A DNA stretch of 64,000 bases from Arthrobacter citreus (lineage in GTDB: Bacteria; Actinomycetota; Actinomycetes; Actinomycetales; Micrococcaceae): NCBI RefSeq assembly GCF_009192745.1, contig NZ_VTFV01000004.1:62001-126000 (forward strand). The letters run 5' to 3'. Shown here piece by piece: positions 1 through 9,964 of the stretch (positions are counted from its first letter, which is position 1; each line of letters starts with the position of its first letter). The notes under the pieces are model-generated. The model did no database searches, was not told the DNA's origin, and saw only the letters and a list, made by a program, of their open reading frames with translations. The translations under genes were made by a program, and so were the position numbers.

Positions 1-39
1 GTCGCCGACCGTTGCCGCAACTACTTCGCTAGTGCTCAT
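1..39 (-). CDS. moaE: Start of a gene running off the window, probably MoaE (molybdopterin synthase large subunit)
   Basis: Thirteen codons are visible on the minus strand: an ATG at 39-37 reading [13 protein letters not shown] to the window edge. The ATG overlaps the last 11 bases of the upstream mogA gene, the tight coupling seen throughout this cofactor operon. MoaE proteins often begin with a short strand of this kind, and moaE is the one molybdopterin synthase subunit otherwise missing beside moaA, moaC, moaD and mogA. The identification is inference from context; the sequence alone is too short to prove it. Confidence 0.45.
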   Translation of the reverse strand, partial: MSTSEVVAATVGD

Positions 40-529
40 TGATGCCCTCCAGCTGGCCGCAGATGTGTCCAAGGATCGGTTCCAGGACCTCCAGCGAGTC
101 CGTGACACCTGACGGTGATCCCGGGAGGTTCAGCACGAAGGTCCGTCCGGCTGTGCCTGCGTAGCCGCGGGTCAGCGCCGCCATGGGGGTCTTCGTGAGC
201 CCGTGGGAACGCAGCGCTTCCATGATGCCGGGAACCTGGCGGTCCAGCAGCGGCAGGGTCTGTTCCGGTGTGGCGTCGGTGGGGCTGATCCCGGTACCGC
301 CGCTGGTAATCAGGACCGAGGGCTGCAGGGCGAGCATACGGCGCAGCGCAGCGCCAACCTCCTCGCCGTCAGGGACCACTTCGGCAAGCACAACGTCATA
401 GCCGCGGCTGTACAGCCAGTCCTGCAGCAGCGGCCCGGCCTCATCCTGGTAGATCCCGGCCGCCGCGCGGGTAGAGGCGACCAGGATGGCGGCCTTCCGG
501 CGCGGCGCAGGGTCGGTGCGGCCGCTCAC
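29..529 (-). CDS. mogA: MogA/MoaB-type molybdopterin adenylyltransferase
   Basis: This 166-residue protein has the MoCF-binding fold of MogA/MoaB, which adenylylates molybdopterin before molybdenum insertion by MoeA. The signature [15 protein letters not shown] lies near residues 76-90 and a late [11 protein letters not shown] loop near 134-141 matches the family's molybdopterin site. Length fits the single-domain enzyme. The start is GTG at 529, overlapping the moaC stop by four bases (GTGA), so the two genes are translationally coupled. It cannot be told from sequence alone whether it is called mogA or moaB; only one such gene is visible here. Confidence 0.9.
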   Translation of the reverse strand: MSGRTDPAPRRKAAILVASTRAAAGIYQDEAGPLLQDWLYSRGYDVVLAEVVPDGEEVGAALRRMLALQPSVLITSGGTGISPTDATPEQTLPLLDRQVPGIMEALRSHGLTKTPMAALTRGYAGTAGRTFVLNLPGSPSGVTDSLEVLEPILGHICGQLEGINEH

Positions 530-1020
530 AGGCTCCAGTCTCCGCTCTTGCCGCCGGACTTTGCCAGCACCATGATGTCCGAGACCACGGCGTGCTTGTC
601 CACGGCCTTGACCATGTCATACAGCGTCAGCGCGGTTACGGAAACGGCGGTCAGTGCTTCCATTTCGACGCCGGTGAGGGCCTTGGTCTTCACCGTTGCC
701 TTCATGAGGATTGAGCTTTCCTGCGGCTCAAAGTCCACCGTCACCTTGGTGATGGGCAGCGGGTGGCACAGCGGAATCAGGTTCGAGGTCTGCTTGGCGG
801 CCATGATCCCGGCGACGCGGGACACGGCAAAGGCGTCGCCCTTGGGCAGGCTGCCGTCGCTGAGCAGCCGGACCACGTCTTGGGTGGTCTTCAGGACTGC
901 CTGGGCGGTAGCTTCGCGGGAGGTCTCTGCCTTGGCGGAAACGTCAACCATGTGGGCTGTGCCGTCGGCGCGGACATGGGTGAGGGCCGGTGCGTCCCCG
1001 GAGTGTTCTTCCCCGGACAT
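526..1020 (-). CDS. moaC: Cyclic pyranopterin monophosphate synthase MoaC
   Basis: MoaC acts after MoaA, converting the 3',8-cyclo-GTP intermediate to cyclic pyranopterin monophosphate in the cytoplasm. The 164 residues match the family length (about 160). Visible family motifs are [13 protein letters not shown] at residues 76-88, GVEMEAL at 117-123 and the Asp-Lys pair at 141-142 in KAVDKHAVV, which corresponds to the catalytic lysine region. The ATG at 1020 is preceded by AAAGGAC. The gene sits 40 bases after moeA and overlaps mogA by four bases, so moeA-moaC-mogA-(moaE) looks like one transcript. Confidence 0.95.
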   Translation of the reverse strand: MSGEEHSGDAPALTHVRADGTAHMVDVSAKAETSREATAQAVLKTTQDVVRLLSDGSLPKGDAFAVSRVAGIMAAKQTSNLIPLCHPLPITKVTVDFEPQESSILMKATVKTKALTGVEMEALTAVSVTALTLYDMVKAVDKHAVVSDIMVLAKSGGKSGDWSL

Positions 1021-1060
1021 GTTCGGGTCCTTTCGGTGGTGCTTCTGGCTGTGAGTGTGA

Positions 1061-2305
1061 TTACTCCAAGAGCCATACTGTCACTTCTGCGCCGGCTTCC
1101 AGGTGCCCGGTCCCTTCCGGGATGAGGACAAGCGCGTTGGATTCGGCCAGGGCATGGATCAGGTGGGAGCCGGGCCCGCCGACCAGCGACACCCGGCCGT
1201 CCCGGAAAAGTCCGCGCCGGACCTGCAGCTTCCCCTCGGGGCTGTCCGTCCCGGCGTCCAGCACTGCCGTGACCGCAGGCCGCGGCAGCGGAAGCCCGGT
1301 CAGCGCCGACAGGGCAGGCCGGAGGAAGACCTCGAAGGAGACAAGCGCGCTAACCGGGTTGCCGGGAAACCCCAGGAAGGGCACGCCGTCCACCGTGCCA
1401 ATGCCCTGCGGGCCGCCGGGCTGCATGGCAACCGACAGGAAGCTGACGCCTTCCGCCGCCAGTGCCAGCCGCACCACCTCGTAGGCGCCCTTGCTGATTC
1501 CCCCGGAGGTCACCACCAGGTCTGTCCGCTCCTGCCGGAGTTCCCTGCGAAGTGCGGCGAGGAAATCCTCCGGGGAGTCCGCGAGGATCCGGGAGCGGAC
1601 CACTTCCGCTCCCGCCTCACGGAGGCTGGCCGCCAGGAGCGTGGTGTTCGCGTCGTGGATCTGTCCGGGGGCGAGGTCCTGGCCGGGCTCAACCACTTCG
1701 TCCCCGGTGCTCAGCAGGGCAACCCGCACCGGCGCCAGCACCGGGACGGCTGCCACGCCCAGGGCAGCCAGCAGGCCCAGCTGCGCCGGCCCCAAACGGG
1801 TGCCCTTCGCCAGTGCGCGGGTTCCGGCGGAAATATCACTGCCGGCTGCACGGACAAACTGACCTTGCGGGATGCCGCCGGGCAGGGCCACCCGGGCTCC
1901 GGCGAGGTCCTGCGGAGCGAAGAAGGTGTCCGGCTCCGCACGTTCAATCGGTACGACGGCGTCGGCTCCGGCCGGGAGCATGGCGCCGGTCATGATCGGG
2001 GCGGCAGTGCCGGGTTGCAGCTCTGGTGCCGCAGCCCCGGCGGGGATGGGGGCTGCGACCTTTAGCTCGACCGTGTTCCCCTCCGGGACAGCTGCCAGCT
2101 CGGCGGTATTGACCGCGTAACCGTCCATCTGTGAGTTGGCGAAGGGGGGCAGGCTGCGCGGGGCAGCCATCTCCTGGGCAAGGATGCGGCCGGCTGCCTC
2201 AGCGAGCGGGCGCAGCTGCACCCGCTGCTGCAGGTTTGTGGAAAGCAGCGCCCGGACCGCTTCCCGGTGTTCTGCTGCGGGACGCACCCGGCTGCCTGTA
2301 CTCAC
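1061..2305 (-). CDS. moeA: Molybdopterin molybdenumtransferase MoeA
   Basis: MoeA inserts molybdate into adenylylated molybdopterin made by MogA. The 414 residues show the expected order: N-terminal domain with SQMDGYAV at 58-65, the MogA-like domain with STGDEV at 199-204 and [11 protein letters not shown] at 266-276, GFPGNPVSA at 312-320, and a C-terminal MoeA beta-barrel domain. The start is a GTG at 2305 behind a GGGGGAAC sequence; there is no upstream in-frame alternative that fits the family better. It follows the phosphatase gene by 39 bases and precedes moaC by 40. Confidence 0.95.
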   Translation of the reverse strand: MSTGSRVRPAAEHREAVRALLSTNLQQRVQLRPLAEAAGRILAQEMAAPRSLPPFANSQMDGYAVNTAELAAVPEGNTVELKVAAPIPAGAAAPELQPGTAAPIMTGAMLPAGADAVVPIERAEPDTFFAPQDLAGARVALPGGIPQGQFVRAAGSDISAGTRALAKGTRLGPAQLGLLAALGVAAVPVLAPVRVALLSTGDEVVEPGQDLAPGQIHDANTTLLAASLREAGAEVVRSRILADSPEDFLAALRRELRQERTDLVVTSGGISKGAYEVVRLALAAEGVSFLSVAMQPGGPQGIGTVDGVPFLGFPGNPVSALVSFEVFLRPALSALTGLPLPRPAVTAVLDAGTDSPEGKLQVRRGLFRDGRVSLVGGPGSHLIHALAESNALVLIPEGTGHLEAGAEVTVWLLE

Positions 2306-2344
2306 GTTCCCCCACTCGGATCCCGGCGTTGTTTGCGCAAAAGT

Positions 2345-3157
2345 CTATGCCTGTGTGCGCGGCTGCCGCAGGCGGGCACGCAGCCGGACGAGTTCGGGGT
2401 CCGTGAGACCGCCGGCGCGAAGGTAGCCGGCAGCGGAGCCGTAGTTCTCTTCCACCCAGGCCAGTGCGGTCTGGATGGCTTCGGCGGGCGCACGCGTAAT
2501 GAGCGTGATGATCCCCTCCGTCAGGGGAACCCCCATGCTCCCAACCATGCCCAGCATCCGCTGGGACCACTCACCGGCCAGGTTTTCCCCGCTGCGCTCA
2601 TAGTCGGCCACGACGGCGCTCCTTTCTGCTCCTGCCGCATCCAGGAGCAGTGCGGCAGACACACCCGTGCGGTCTTTGCCTGCGGTGCAGTGGATCAGCA
2701 CCGCACCATCGGCTGCGGCAACTGCCCCGGCCGTGCGTGCGAACTCCGCTGCGCCGTGCTCCAGCATCCCGGTATAGAGCTGGCCCAGGGTGGGCAGTAC
2801 GGCCAATGCCGCCTCCACCGCGTGTGCCGCCGCCGCCGGGTCACCTGACGCTGCCGCCCGCTGCATGGCTTCCTCGGCCATCCCGGTGAAAGCGCCTTCG
2901 AGCAGTGGGAGGTTCACCTTCTCCACGTCCATGGCAGCCGGAAGGCGGTCCGGGCCCATCTGCTGTTCCGCCGCCGTCCGGTAGTCGATGATCACCCGGA
3001 TTCCGGAACCGGCCAGGTCTGCCAGGCCTTTCGGTGTCAGGGAGCTGATGGCGTCCGACCGGTACAGGACCCCGTTCGCGGTTGTTCCGCCGCCAGCCAG
3101 CGGCAGGCCGCCGGTGTCACGGAAGTTGAAAGTGCCCTCGAGGGTGTGGATCGCCAT
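2345..3157 (-). CDS. Tyrosine-protein phosphatase (Y_phosphatase3 family)
   Basis: The P-loop HCTAGKDRTG at residues 156-165 is the C-X5-R signature of low-specificity protein tyrosine phosphatases of the MptpB/Y_phosphatase3 type, and the N-terminal NFRDTGG at 11-17 is the usual family opening. The 270-residue length fits. The natural substrate (phosphoprotein or phosphoinositide) cannot be read from sequence. It is the first gene of the minus-strand run leading into moeA. The ATG lies six bases after a TAGGGT -10 box, so the transcript is probably leaderless. No link to cofactor synthesis is evident. Confidence 0.9.
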   Translation of the reverse strand: MAIHTLEGTFNFRDTGGLPLAGGGTTANGVLYRSDAISSLTPKGLADLAGSGIRVIIDYRTAAEQQMGPDRLPAAMDVEKVNLPLLEGAFTGMAEEAMQRAAASGDPAAAAHAVEAALAVLPTLGQLYTGMLEHGAAEFARTAGAVAAADGAVLIHCTAGKDRTGVSAALLLDAAGAERSAVVADYERSGENLAGEWSQRMLGMVGSMGVPLTEGIITLITRAPAEAIQTALAWVEENYGSAAGYLRAGGLTDPELVRLRARLRQPRTQA

Positions 3158-3163
3158 CCTCCG

Positions 3164-3169
3164 ACCCTA
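3164..3169 (-). promoter_or_regulatory. -10 box of a leaderless promoter for the phosphatase gene
   Basis: On the minus strand TAGGGT is followed by six bases and then the ATG at 3157, placing the expected transcription start at or next to the start codon. The GGAGG between them directly abuts the ATG and is too close to serve as a ribosome binding site. Confidence 0.5.
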
Positions 3170-3184
3170 GCGGACAGGAATGGC

Positions 3185-4711
3185 TCAGCCCACGCTGACG
3201 CGGATGGTGTGCAGGCCGGTGGCGCCGTCGGGAACCACCGGGCGTTCAGCCTCGTCCTGGACGTTGCCCCTGGCATCGACGGCACGCACTGTGAGGGTGT
3301 GGTCGCCGTCGGGCAGGTCAACGTCCGCGGCGAACTGCCGCCAGGTGTCTGCCGAGATGCCGGCGGCCAGCCTGGTGTCCTGCCAGTCGCCGTCGTCCAC
3401 CCGCAGCTGCACCGCGCTGATGCCCGTGTGCTGTGCCCAGGCCACGCCGGCCACGGTGGTTTTCCCGGCAGTGAGGTTCGCTCCCCTGGCAGGCGTATCG
3501 ATGCGGGAGGAGAGCTTTACGGGTCCGCGTTCGGACCAGCCGCGGTCCGTCCAGTACGAGGTTTCGTCTGCGAAGCGGGAAACCTTCAGCTCCGTGACCC
3601 ACTTGGTGGCGGATACGTACCCGTAGAGGCCGGGCACCACCAGGCGCACCGGGAACCCATGCTCGGGCAGCAGCGGCTCACCGTTCATGGCCACGGCCAG
3701 CAGCGAGTCGCGGGCGTCCGTGAGCGCTTCCAGCGGGGTGGTGGCAGTCCAGCCGTCCTCGCTCGTCGACAGCACCATGTCCGCCCCCGGCTGCACGCCC
3801 GCAGCGGCCAGCAGGCTGCGGACAGGCCAGCCCAGCCACCTGGCGTTGCCAATCAGCGACCCGCCAACCTCGTTCGAGACGCAGGCCAGGGTCACCCAGC
3901 TTTCCTGCAGCGGTTTGGCCAGCAGATCCGCGTAGGTGAGTTCCACTTCGCGGTCCACCATGCCGGTGACCCGCAGCCGCCAGGTATCCGGGTTGACCAG
4001 GGGAACCCTCAGCGCTGTGTCAATCCGGTAGAAGTCAGGGTTCGGCGTGATGAGTGGTTCAGCGCCGGGGATGCCCAAATCGGCACCTGCTGGAATAGCC
4101 GCTGCCGGCTGCACGGGCGCGGGAAGCTGCAGGTTCGCACGAAGGTCGTCCACAGCCACCTGCGAACTGCGCGCTGCGCCGGCCAGTCCACCGCCCACCG
4201 CTGCCACGGCTGCTCCCCCGCCGACTGCCACCAGAACGTCCCGGCGGCTGGCTCCTGCCTCAGGCTGCGGTGCCTGGCCGTAGCGGCGGACCCGGGCCGT
4301 CAGCCCGCGCAGCACCAAGACACCAGCCAGGCCCGCGGCAAGCGGGGGAAGCAGGGCCAGCGGACTGAACTGAGCGCGGGTAAGGACGGCGGCGGCTCCC
4401 AGGACCCCGAACCCGGCAAGAACCACGGACCCCCAGGGTGGCCGCCTGGTCTCCAGCAGCCCGCAGGCGGCACCCGTGACCAGAATGATCAAGAGCATAC
4501 CGGCCAGCAGCGCCGCCTTATCCGAGGTGCCGAACACGGCGATGGCCCAGTCCTTGACCGGAGCCGGAACGGCGTCGACAACCACGGACCCTACGGCCGT
4601 CACCGGTGACAGGGAGGGACTGAGCGCAGCTGCCGCCAGTTCGCCGGCCGCTGCAGCGATTCCGGCAGCAACCGCACCCGCTGCGGCGGAGAACCAACGG
4701 GTTCCTGGCAT
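3185..4711 (-). CDS. Membrane-anchored molybdopterin-dependent oxidoreductase (sulfite oxidase-like)
   Basis: The N-terminal third carries about five hydrophobic segments (roughly residues 10-35, 70-90, 98-112, 122-138 and 162-182). A SRRDVLV twin-arginine-like motif precedes the last segment. The second part is a sulfite-oxidase/YedY-type molybdopterin domain followed by a Mo-co dimerisation domain (about 390-505). The conserved molybdenum-ligating cysteine is Cys280 in ACVSNEVGG, counted from the alternative ATG at 4720. I chose the ATG at 4711 because AAGGAG lies nine bases upstream of it but touches the 4720 ATG. The catalytic domain is presumably extracytoplasmic. Substrate unknown; its place in the moa/moe cluster fits a molybdenum enzyme. 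Confidence 0.88.
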   Translation of the reverse strand: MPGTRWFSAAAGAVAAGIAAAAGELAAAALSPSLSPVTAVGSVVVDAVPAPVKDWAIAVFGTSDKAALLAGMLLIILVTGAACGLLETRRPPWGSVVLAGFGVLGAAAVLTRAQFSPLALLPPLAAGLAGVLVLRGLTARVRRYGQAPQPEAGASRRDVLVAVGGGAAVAAVGGGLAGAARSSQVAVDDLRANLQLPAPVQPAAAIPAGADLGIPGAEPLITPNPDFYRIDTALRVPLVNPDTWRLRVTGMVDREVELTYADLLAKPLQESWVTLACVSNEVGGSLIGNARWLGWPVRSLLAAAGVQPGADMVLSTSEDGWTATTPLEALTDARDSLLAVAMNGEPLLPEHGFPVRLVVPGLYGYVSATKWVTELKVSRFADETSYWTDRGWSERGPVKLSSRIDTPARGANLTAGKTTVAGVAWAQHTGISAVQLRVDDGDWQDTRLAAGISADTWRQFAADVDLPDGDHTLTVRAVDARGNVQDEAERPVVPDGATGLHTIRVSVG

Positions 4712-4845
4712 AGCTGTCATCTCCTTCGCCGCAGGGCGGCTCGGCGCGCCGGCGGACTCCGGGCATTTCCTCGATTATGGCAGGGCCGTTCGGGGTTGCC
4801 GCCCCCGCCCGCCCGGCCTTCCTAGAGACCCGGTGTGAAACGGCC

Positions 4846-4851
4846 TACACT
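4846..4851 (+). promoter_or_regulatory. -10 box of a leaderless moaA promoter
   Basis: TACACT is followed by six bases and the moaA ATG at 4858, so the transcript probably starts at the start codon. There is no room for a 5' UTR, hence no molybdenum cofactor riboswitch in front of moaA. Confidence 0.5.
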
Positions 4852-4857
4852 CGGGGG

Positions 4858-5976
4858 ATGGGAACTGAGCTGGGCATGCCCTCTTTCACACGGCCGCAGT
4901 CTGCCGTGGAGGAAACCGGTGTCCCGGCGGGCGCAGGCGTTCCGGAGCAGCTGGACGGGCTCGTTGACCGCTACGGACGCCGCGCCACTGACATGCGCCT
5001 GTCCCTGACGGATAAGTGCAACCTGCGCTGCACCTACTGCATGCCGGCGTCCGGCCTGGACTGGCTGCCCAAGGACAAAGTCCTTACCGCTGCGGAAATC
5101 ATCCGCCTGGTGGGAATAGGCGTCGATTCTCTGGGCGTCCGGGAACTGCGGCTGACCGGCGGAGAGCCCCTGGTTCGGGCAGACCTGGTGGACATCATTG
5201 CCGGGATCCGGGCCAACCATCCTGACCTTCCAATCTCCCTGACCACTAACGGGCTGGGTTTGGACAAAAAGGCCGCCGCGCTGAAGGCTGCCGGCCTCAC
5301 CCGGATCAACGTTTCCCTGGACTCGCTGCATCCGGGTACCTTCGCCCAGCTCACCCGCCGCCCGTTCCTGGACCGGGTCCTCGCCGGCGTCGAAGAAGCA
5401 GCACGGGTGGGACTCGGGCTGATCAAGATCAACGCCGTGCTGATGCGCGGCATCAACGACGCCGAGGCGCCCGGGCTCCTTGCCTGGGCCGTCGAGCACG
5501 GATTCGAGCTGCGGTTCATCGAGCAGATGCCCCTGGACGCCGACCACGGGTGGACCCGGGACGGGATGATCACCGCCGCCGAGATCCGTGCCCGGCTGGA
5601 GAAGGAATTCGTCCTCACCCCGGATCCCAGGAACCGCGACGGCGCTCCGGCCGAACGCTGGCAGGTGCGGCACCGCGCCTCCCCGCAGGAGGTGGCCGGC
5701 GTCGTCGGCATTATTGCCTCCGTCACCGAACCGTTCTGCGCCGACTGCCGGCGCACCCGCATCACGGCGGAGGGCAAGGTACGCAGCTGCCTGTTCTCAC
5801 ACGAAGAGACCAACCTCCTGGACCTGCTGCGCAGCACACCGGACGACGCCGCCGTCGCCCGCCGCTGGCAGGAGGCTATGTGGGGCAAACCCAAGGCCCA
5901 CGGCATGGACCATGCCGGACTGGGCGCACCTGACTATGTGCAGCCCGAAAGAACCATGAGTGCGATAGGTGGCTAA
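4858..5976 (+). CDS. moaA: GTP 3',8-cyclase MoaA (radical SAM)
   Basis: MoaA performs the first step of molybdenum cofactor synthesis, radical rearrangement of GTP. From the ATG at 4858 the protein has 372 residues. The SAM cluster cysteines are in CNLRCTYC (Cys54, 58, 61); the C-terminal cluster cysteines are Cys294 and Cys297 (FCADC) and Cys311 (SCLF); the chain ends in the Gly-Gly tail (371-372) that MoaA needs for activity. An in-frame ATG at 4777 would add 27 residues but overlaps the promoter; the 4858 ATG follows a -10 box directly. moaD follows with no gap. Confidence 0.95.
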   Translation: MGTELGMPSFTRPQSAVEETGVPAGAGVPEQLDGLVDRYGRRATDMRLSLTDKCNLRCTYCMPASGLDWLPKDKVLTAAEIIRLVGIGVDSLGVRELRLTGGEPLVRADLVDIIAGIRANHPDLPISLTTNGLGLDKKAAALKAAGLTRINVSLDSLHPGTFAQLTRRPFLDRVLAGVEEAARVGLGLIKINAVLMRGINDAEAPGLLAWAVEHGFELRFIEQMPLDADHGWTRDGMITAAEIRARLEKEFVLTPDPRNRDGAPAERWQVRHRASPQEVAGVVGIIASVTEPFCADCRRTRITAEGKVRSCLFSHEETNLLDLLRSTPDDAAVARRWQEAMWGKPKAHGMDHAGLGAPDYVQPERTMSAIGG

Positions 5977-6237
5977 GTGCTGATCCGCTATTTTGGCGCT
6001 GCGAAGGCAGCGGCAGGCATTGAAGAAGAAACAATCGACGCCGGGCCCCTCCAGCTGGGCGAGCTGCTGGAAAAGCTGGCCGCGCTGCATCCCGATGCCC
6101 CGGAGGGAACGCCTGTCCTGCAGACCGTGATTGGACGGAGCACGTTCCTGGTCAACGAGGTCGCTGCGCGGGACCGGTCCCGGCTGCTGGGTCCCGGGGA
6201 CACCGTGGACATCCTTCCGCCCTTTGCCGGCGGTTAG
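5977..6237 (+). CDS. moaD: Molybdopterin synthase sulfur carrier subunit MoaD
   Basis: This 86-residue ubiquitin-like protein ends in PPFAGG, the Gly-Gly tail that is thiocarboxylated to donate sulfur in molybdopterin synthase. Internal GDTVDILPP near residues 75-83 is typical of MoaD. It starts with GTG immediately after the moaA stop codon, so translation is probably coupled. Its partner MoaE is probably the truncated gene at position 1-39 on the other strand. Confidence 0.92.
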   Translation: MLIRYFGAAKAAAGIEEETIDAGPLQLGELLEKLAALHPDAPEGTPVLQTVIGRSTFLVNEVAARDRSRLLGPGDTVDILPPFAGG

Positions 6238-6265
6238 ACCCTCAGTCCCTCCACCCAACAAAACA

Positions 6266-6325
6266 ATCGAGATAGCAGAAACTGCCCGTATGAGCGTTCA
6301 TACGGGCAGTTTCTGTCATCTCGAT
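6266..6325. repeat. 60-bp palindromic repeat, copy A
   Basis: Two 28-base arms (6266-6293 and 6298-6325) pair at 26 of 28 positions around a four-base loop. The core GCAGAAACTGC is itself a small inverted repeat (GCAG-AAA-CTGC). A second copy with a different loop lies at 30271-30326. Copy A lies between the convergent genes moaD and the M16 protease; read on the minus strand it is followed by a T-rich stretch, so it may also end transcription. Confidence 0.85.
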
Positions 6326-6337
6326 GAGGGGAAGAGG

Positions 6338-7732
6338 CTAGAAGCCGAGGTCCGCCGGGGAATTGAAGGGACCCACCACGGTGATGGTCCGCGGGGCTGC
6401 TGCCAGTTCGGCGGCGAGCTCCTGGACCTGTTCGGCCGTGACGGCACGGATCCTGGCCAGGGACTCTTCAATGTCCACGTATTCGCCGCGAACCAGCTCG
6501 GCGCTGCCCAGTCGGGACATCCGGGAACCGGTGTCCTCCATGCCCAGCACCAGTCCCCCGGAAATCTGACCCAGTGCACGGGCCAGTTCCCCGGGTTCGA
6601 CGCCGTCCGCTGCCAGGCGCTCCAGTTCGGACTGCAGCAGGTCGATGACCTGCCGGGTCTTCGCCGGAGAGCAGCCCGCATACATGCCGAAGTACCCGGC
6701 GTCGGTGTAGGACGCGGAGAAGGAGTAGGTCGAGTAGACCAGTCCCCGCTTCTCGCGGATCTCCTGGAACAGCCGGGATGACATGCCGCCGCCCAGGATG
6801 GTGTTCAGCACGCTCATGGCGAACCTGCGGCTGTCCGTGGCGGTCAGCGACGGGCAGCCCAGCACAATGTTGGCCTGTTCCACCGGACGGTTGATGACGT
6901 GCACGCCGCCGCTGCCGGTGATCACTGCCGGAGTGGTATCCCGGCGCGGCGCAGGTTCGGCAGCTTCGTCCAGTTCCCAGCCGGCGCGCTTGAGCGCGTC
7001 CAGCACCAGGGACACAACAATCTCGTGCTCCAGCCCGCCGGCAGCGGTGACCACCAGGGTCTCGGGCCGGTAATGCCGCCGGTAGTGCTCCAGGACTGCC
7101 TCACGGGGTACGGCCTTGATGGCTTCCGGAGTGCCGCCAATGGGGCGGCCCAGCGGATGGTCGCCCAACACGGCCTCGGCGAACTTCTCGTGGCACAGGT
7201 CAGCGGGATCGTCGGCATCCATCGCGATTTCCTCGAGGATGACGTCGCGTTCCTGCTCGAGCTCTTCCGCGTCCAGCACCGCCGAGGTCACCATGTCCGC
7301 AATGACGTCAATGGCCATTGGCAGGTCGGTGTCCAGCACGCGGGCGTAGTAGCAGGTGGTTTCCTTCGCCGTCGCGGCATTGGATTCCCCTCCTACCTCG
7401 TCGAAGGCAGAGGCGATATCCATGGCGCTGCGCCGGGCAGTGCCCTTGAACAGCAGGTGCTCCAGGAAGTGCGTGGAACCGTGCCGGCCTTCGGCCTCGT
7501 CACGGCTGCCTACGCCAACCCAGAAACCGATCGTGGCGCTGCGCTGGCCGGGCATCGACTCGGTAAGCACGCGTACACCGCCGGGAAGGACGGAACGGCG
7601 AACGACGGCGCCGGCCGGGTCCCCGATTTCGAGCGCCGGATCGCCCGCACGGGATGTCAGGGGAAATGGGACAACCGTCCCGGTGCGGGAAAATCCCGCG
7701 CCGGAACGGCTGTCTACAGTGTTTTCAGGCAT
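6338..7732 (-). CDS. M16 family zinc metalloprotease (insulinase/processing-peptidase type)
   Basis: The inverted zinc motif HFLEH at residues 88-92 and the downstream glutamate region ELEQERDVILEEI near 163-176 identify a catalytic M16B peptidase; the 464 residues fit this two-domain family. The gene starts at the base after the pnp stop codon and has no clear ribosome binding site, so translational coupling to pnp is likely. This pnp-M16 order is common in Gram-positive bacteria. The physiological substrate is unknown. Copy A of the palindromic repeat lies just past its stop. Confidence 0.92.
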   Translation of the reverse strand: MPENTVDSRSGAGFSRTGTVVPFPLTSRAGDPALEIGDPAGAVVRRSVLPGGVRVLTESMPGQRSATIGFWVGVGSRDEAEGRHGSTHFLEHLLFKGTARRSAMDIASAFDEVGGESNAATAKETTCYYARVLDTDLPMAIDVIADMVTSAVLDAEELEQERDVILEEIAMDADDPADLCHEKFAEAVLGDHPLGRPIGGTPEAIKAVPREAVLEHYRRHYRPETLVVTAAGGLEHEIVVSLVLDALKRAGWELDEAAEPAPRRDTTPAVITGSGGVHVINRPVEQANIVLGCPSLTATDSRRFAMSVLNTILGGGMSSRLFQEIREKRGLVYSTYSFSASYTDAGYFGMYAGCSPAKTRQVIDLLQSELERLAADGVEPGELARALGQISGGLVLGMEDTGSRMSRLGSAELVRGEYVDIEESLARIRAVTAEQVQELAAELAAAPRTITVVGPFNSPADLGF

Positions 7733-9955
7733 CTACTCTGCTGTCTCGGCAGCCGCTTCGCCCTCGGCGTCGTCATCAGCAACAACCGGCGAGAGCGACA
7801 GCTTGCCGCGGTCGTCAATCTTGGTGATTTCAACCTGGATCTTCTGGCCGACGGAGACAACGTCATCAACGTTGTCCACGCGCTTGCCGCCCGAGAGCTT
7901 GCGCAGCTCGGAGATGTGCAGCAGGCCGTCCTTGCCCGGGGTCAGGGAGATGAAGGCACCAAAGGTGGTGGTCTTCACTACGGTGCCCAGGTAACGCTCG
8001 CCCAGTTCGGGAACCATCGGGTTGGCAATCGCGTTGATCGCAGCCCGTGCAGCCTCGGCGGACGTGCCGTCCGTGGCGCCGATCAGGACCGTGCCGTCAT
8101 CTTCGATGGAGATGTCAGCGCCGGTGTCTTCCTGGATCTGGTTGATCATCTTGCCCTTCGGGCCAATGACCTCGCCGATCTTGTCCACGGGGATCTTCAC
8201 CGAGATGATCCGCGGAGCGAACTCGGAGAGCTCATCCGGGGTATCGATCGCGGCGTCCATGACACCGAGGATGTGCAGGCGGGCTTCGCGGGCCTGCTTC
8301 AGGGCTGCGGCCAGGACCGAGGCGGGGATGCCGTCGAGCTTGGTATCCAGCTGGATGGCGGTGACGAACTCGGACGTGCCGGCCACCTTGAAGTCCATGT
8401 CGCCGAAGGCATCTTCGGCGCCGAGGATGTCCGTCAGTGCTGCGTAGCGGGTCTCGCCGTCGACCTGGTCGGAGACCAGGCCCATGGCGATGCCGGCAAC
8501 CGGAGCCTTCAGCGGCACACCGGCGTTGAGCATGGACAGCGTCGAGGCGCAGACCGAACCCATCGAGGTGGAGCCGTTGGAGGACAGAGCCTCGGAGACC
8601 TGGCGGATGGCGTACGGGAACTCTTCACGCGAGGGCAGCACCGGCATGAGCGCACGCTCTGCCAGGGCGCCGTGGCCGATTTCGCGGCGCTTGGGCGAAC
8701 CGACGCGGCCGGTCTCACCGGTGGAGTACGGCGGGAAGTTGTAGTTGTGCATGTAGCGCTTGCGCGTTACCGGCGACAGCGAGTCGATCTGCTGTTCCAT
8801 CTTCAGCATGTTCAGCGTGGTGACGCCCAGGATCTGGGTTTCGCCGCGCTCGAAGATTGCCGAACCGTGCACGCGGGGCAGAACCTCAACCTCGGCGGTG
8901 AGCTGGCGGATGTCCGTCAGGCCGCGGCCGTCGATGCGGATCTGGTCCTTGAGGATGCGCTGGCGCACTACCTGCTTGGTTACCGAGCGGAAAGCTGCGG
9001 AAACTTCGTTCTCGCGGCCTTCGAAGCGCTCTGCCAGGGAAGCCTTGACTTCGTCCTTGAGGGCGTCCGAAGCGGCGTCGCGCTCCTGCTTGTCAGCGAT
9101 CGTGAAGACCTCTGCCAGCTTGGCGGCTGCAGCAGCTTCAACGGCTTCGTAGACGTCGTCCTGGTAGTCCAGGAAGATCGGGAACTCAACGGTCGGCTTG
9201 GCGGCACGTGCAGCCAGGTCCGACTGCGCGTCACAGAGGGCCTTGATGAACGGCTTGGCTGCTTCGAGGCCTTCAGCAACAACCTCTTCAGTGGGGGCGG
9301 TTGCGCCCTCTTCCTTGATGAGGTTCCAGGCGTTGTCCGTGGCTTCGGCCTCGACCATCATGATGGCGACGTCGTCACCGGCGATGCGGCCGGCAACCAC
9401 CATGGAGAACACTGCGCGCTCCAGCTCGGAGTGCTTCGGGAAAGCAACCCACTGGCCTTCAACGAGGGCAACGCGGACGCCGCCGATCGGGCCGGAGAAC
9501 GGCAGGCCGGAGAGCTGGGTGGACATGGAGGATGCGTTGATCGCAACCACGTCGTAGAGAACGTCCGGGTTGATCGCCATAACGGTGACGACAACCTGGA
9601 CCTCGTTGCGCAGGCCCTTGACGAATGCCGGGCGCAGCGGGCGGTCCATCAGGCGGCAGGCCAGGATGGCTTCGGTGGACGGACGTCCTTCGCGGCGGAA
9701 GAACGAGCCCGGGATGCGGCCGGCAGCGTACATGCGCTCCTCGACGTCCACGGTCAGGGGGAAGAAGTCGAAGCCTTCACGCGGGGACTTGCCGGCGGAC
9801 GTGGCCGAGAGCAGTGCGGTGTCTTCGTCGATGTAGACCATCGCGGAGCCTGCGGCCTGGGCGGCCAGACGGCCGGTTTCAAAGCGGATGACGCGCTTGC
9901 CGAAGCGGCCGTTGTCAATTACTGCTTCTGAATACTGGATTTCGGGACCCTCCAT
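7733..9955 (-). CDS. pnp: Polyribonucleotide nucleotidyltransferase (PNPase)
   Basis: PNPase degrades RNA 3' to 5' by phosphorolysis and in actinobacteria also makes 3' tails. The 740 residues show two RNase PH domains separated by a helical domain, then a KH domain near residues 600-655 ([20 protein letters not shown]) and an S1 domain near 665-730. The C-terminus is acidic. The start ATG at 9955 has an excellent CGGAGG ribosome binding site seven bases upstream, which is itself part of a hairpin (see 9965-9988). It lies downstream of rpsO as in most bacteria. Confidence 0.97.
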   Translation of the reverse strand: MEGPEIQYSEAVIDNGRFGKRVIRFETGRLAAQAAGSAMVYIDEDTALLSATSAGKSPREGFDFFPLTVDVEERMYAAGRIPGSFFRREGRPSTEAILACRLMDRPLRPAFVKGLRNEVQVVVTVMAINPDVLYDVVAINASSMSTQLSGLPFSGPIGGVRVALVEGQWVAFPKHSELERAVFSMVVAGRIAGDDVAIMMVEAEATDNAWNLIKEEGATAPTEEVVAEGLEAAKPFIKALCDAQSDLAARAAKPTVEFPIFLDYQDDVYEAVEAAAAAKLAEVFTIADKQERDAASDALKDEVKASLAERFEGRENEVSAAFRSVTKQVVRQRILKDQIRIDGRGLTDIRQLTAEVEVLPRVHGSAIFERGETQILGVTTLNMLKMEQQIDSLSPVTRKRYMHNYNFPPYSTGETGRVGSPKRREIGHGALAERALMPVLPSREEFPYAIRQVSEALSSNGSTSMGSVCASTLSMLNAGVPLKAPVAGIAMGLVSDQVDGETRYAALTDILGAEDAFGDMDFKVAGTSEFVTAIQLDTKLDGIPASVLAAALKQAREARLHILGVMDAAIDTPDELSEFAPRIISVKIPVDKIGEVIGPKGKMINQIQEDTGADISIEDDGTVLIGATDGTSAEAARAAINAIANPMVPELGERYLGTVVKTTTFGAFISLTPGKDGLLHISELRKLSGGKRVDNVDDVVSVGQKIQVEITKIDDRGKLSLSPVVADDDAEGEAAAETAE

Positions 9956-9964
9956 AGAGAGTCA

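Noticed and set aside
3146-4609. 487-codon open frame on the plus strand
   Set aside because: It is antisense to the sulfite-oxidase-like gene, which has the catalytic cysteine and membrane helices.
4777-4857. N-terminal extension of moaA
   Set aside because: It overlaps the -10 region and no MoaA begins with such a sequence; the ATG at 4858 fits a leaderless message.
6899-9931. 1010-codon open frame on the plus strand
   Set aside because: It is antisense to pnp and the M16 gene, whose products are unmistakable. The long open frame is a side effect of GC-rich codon use; its translation is His/Gly/Asp/Arg-rich with no known domain.
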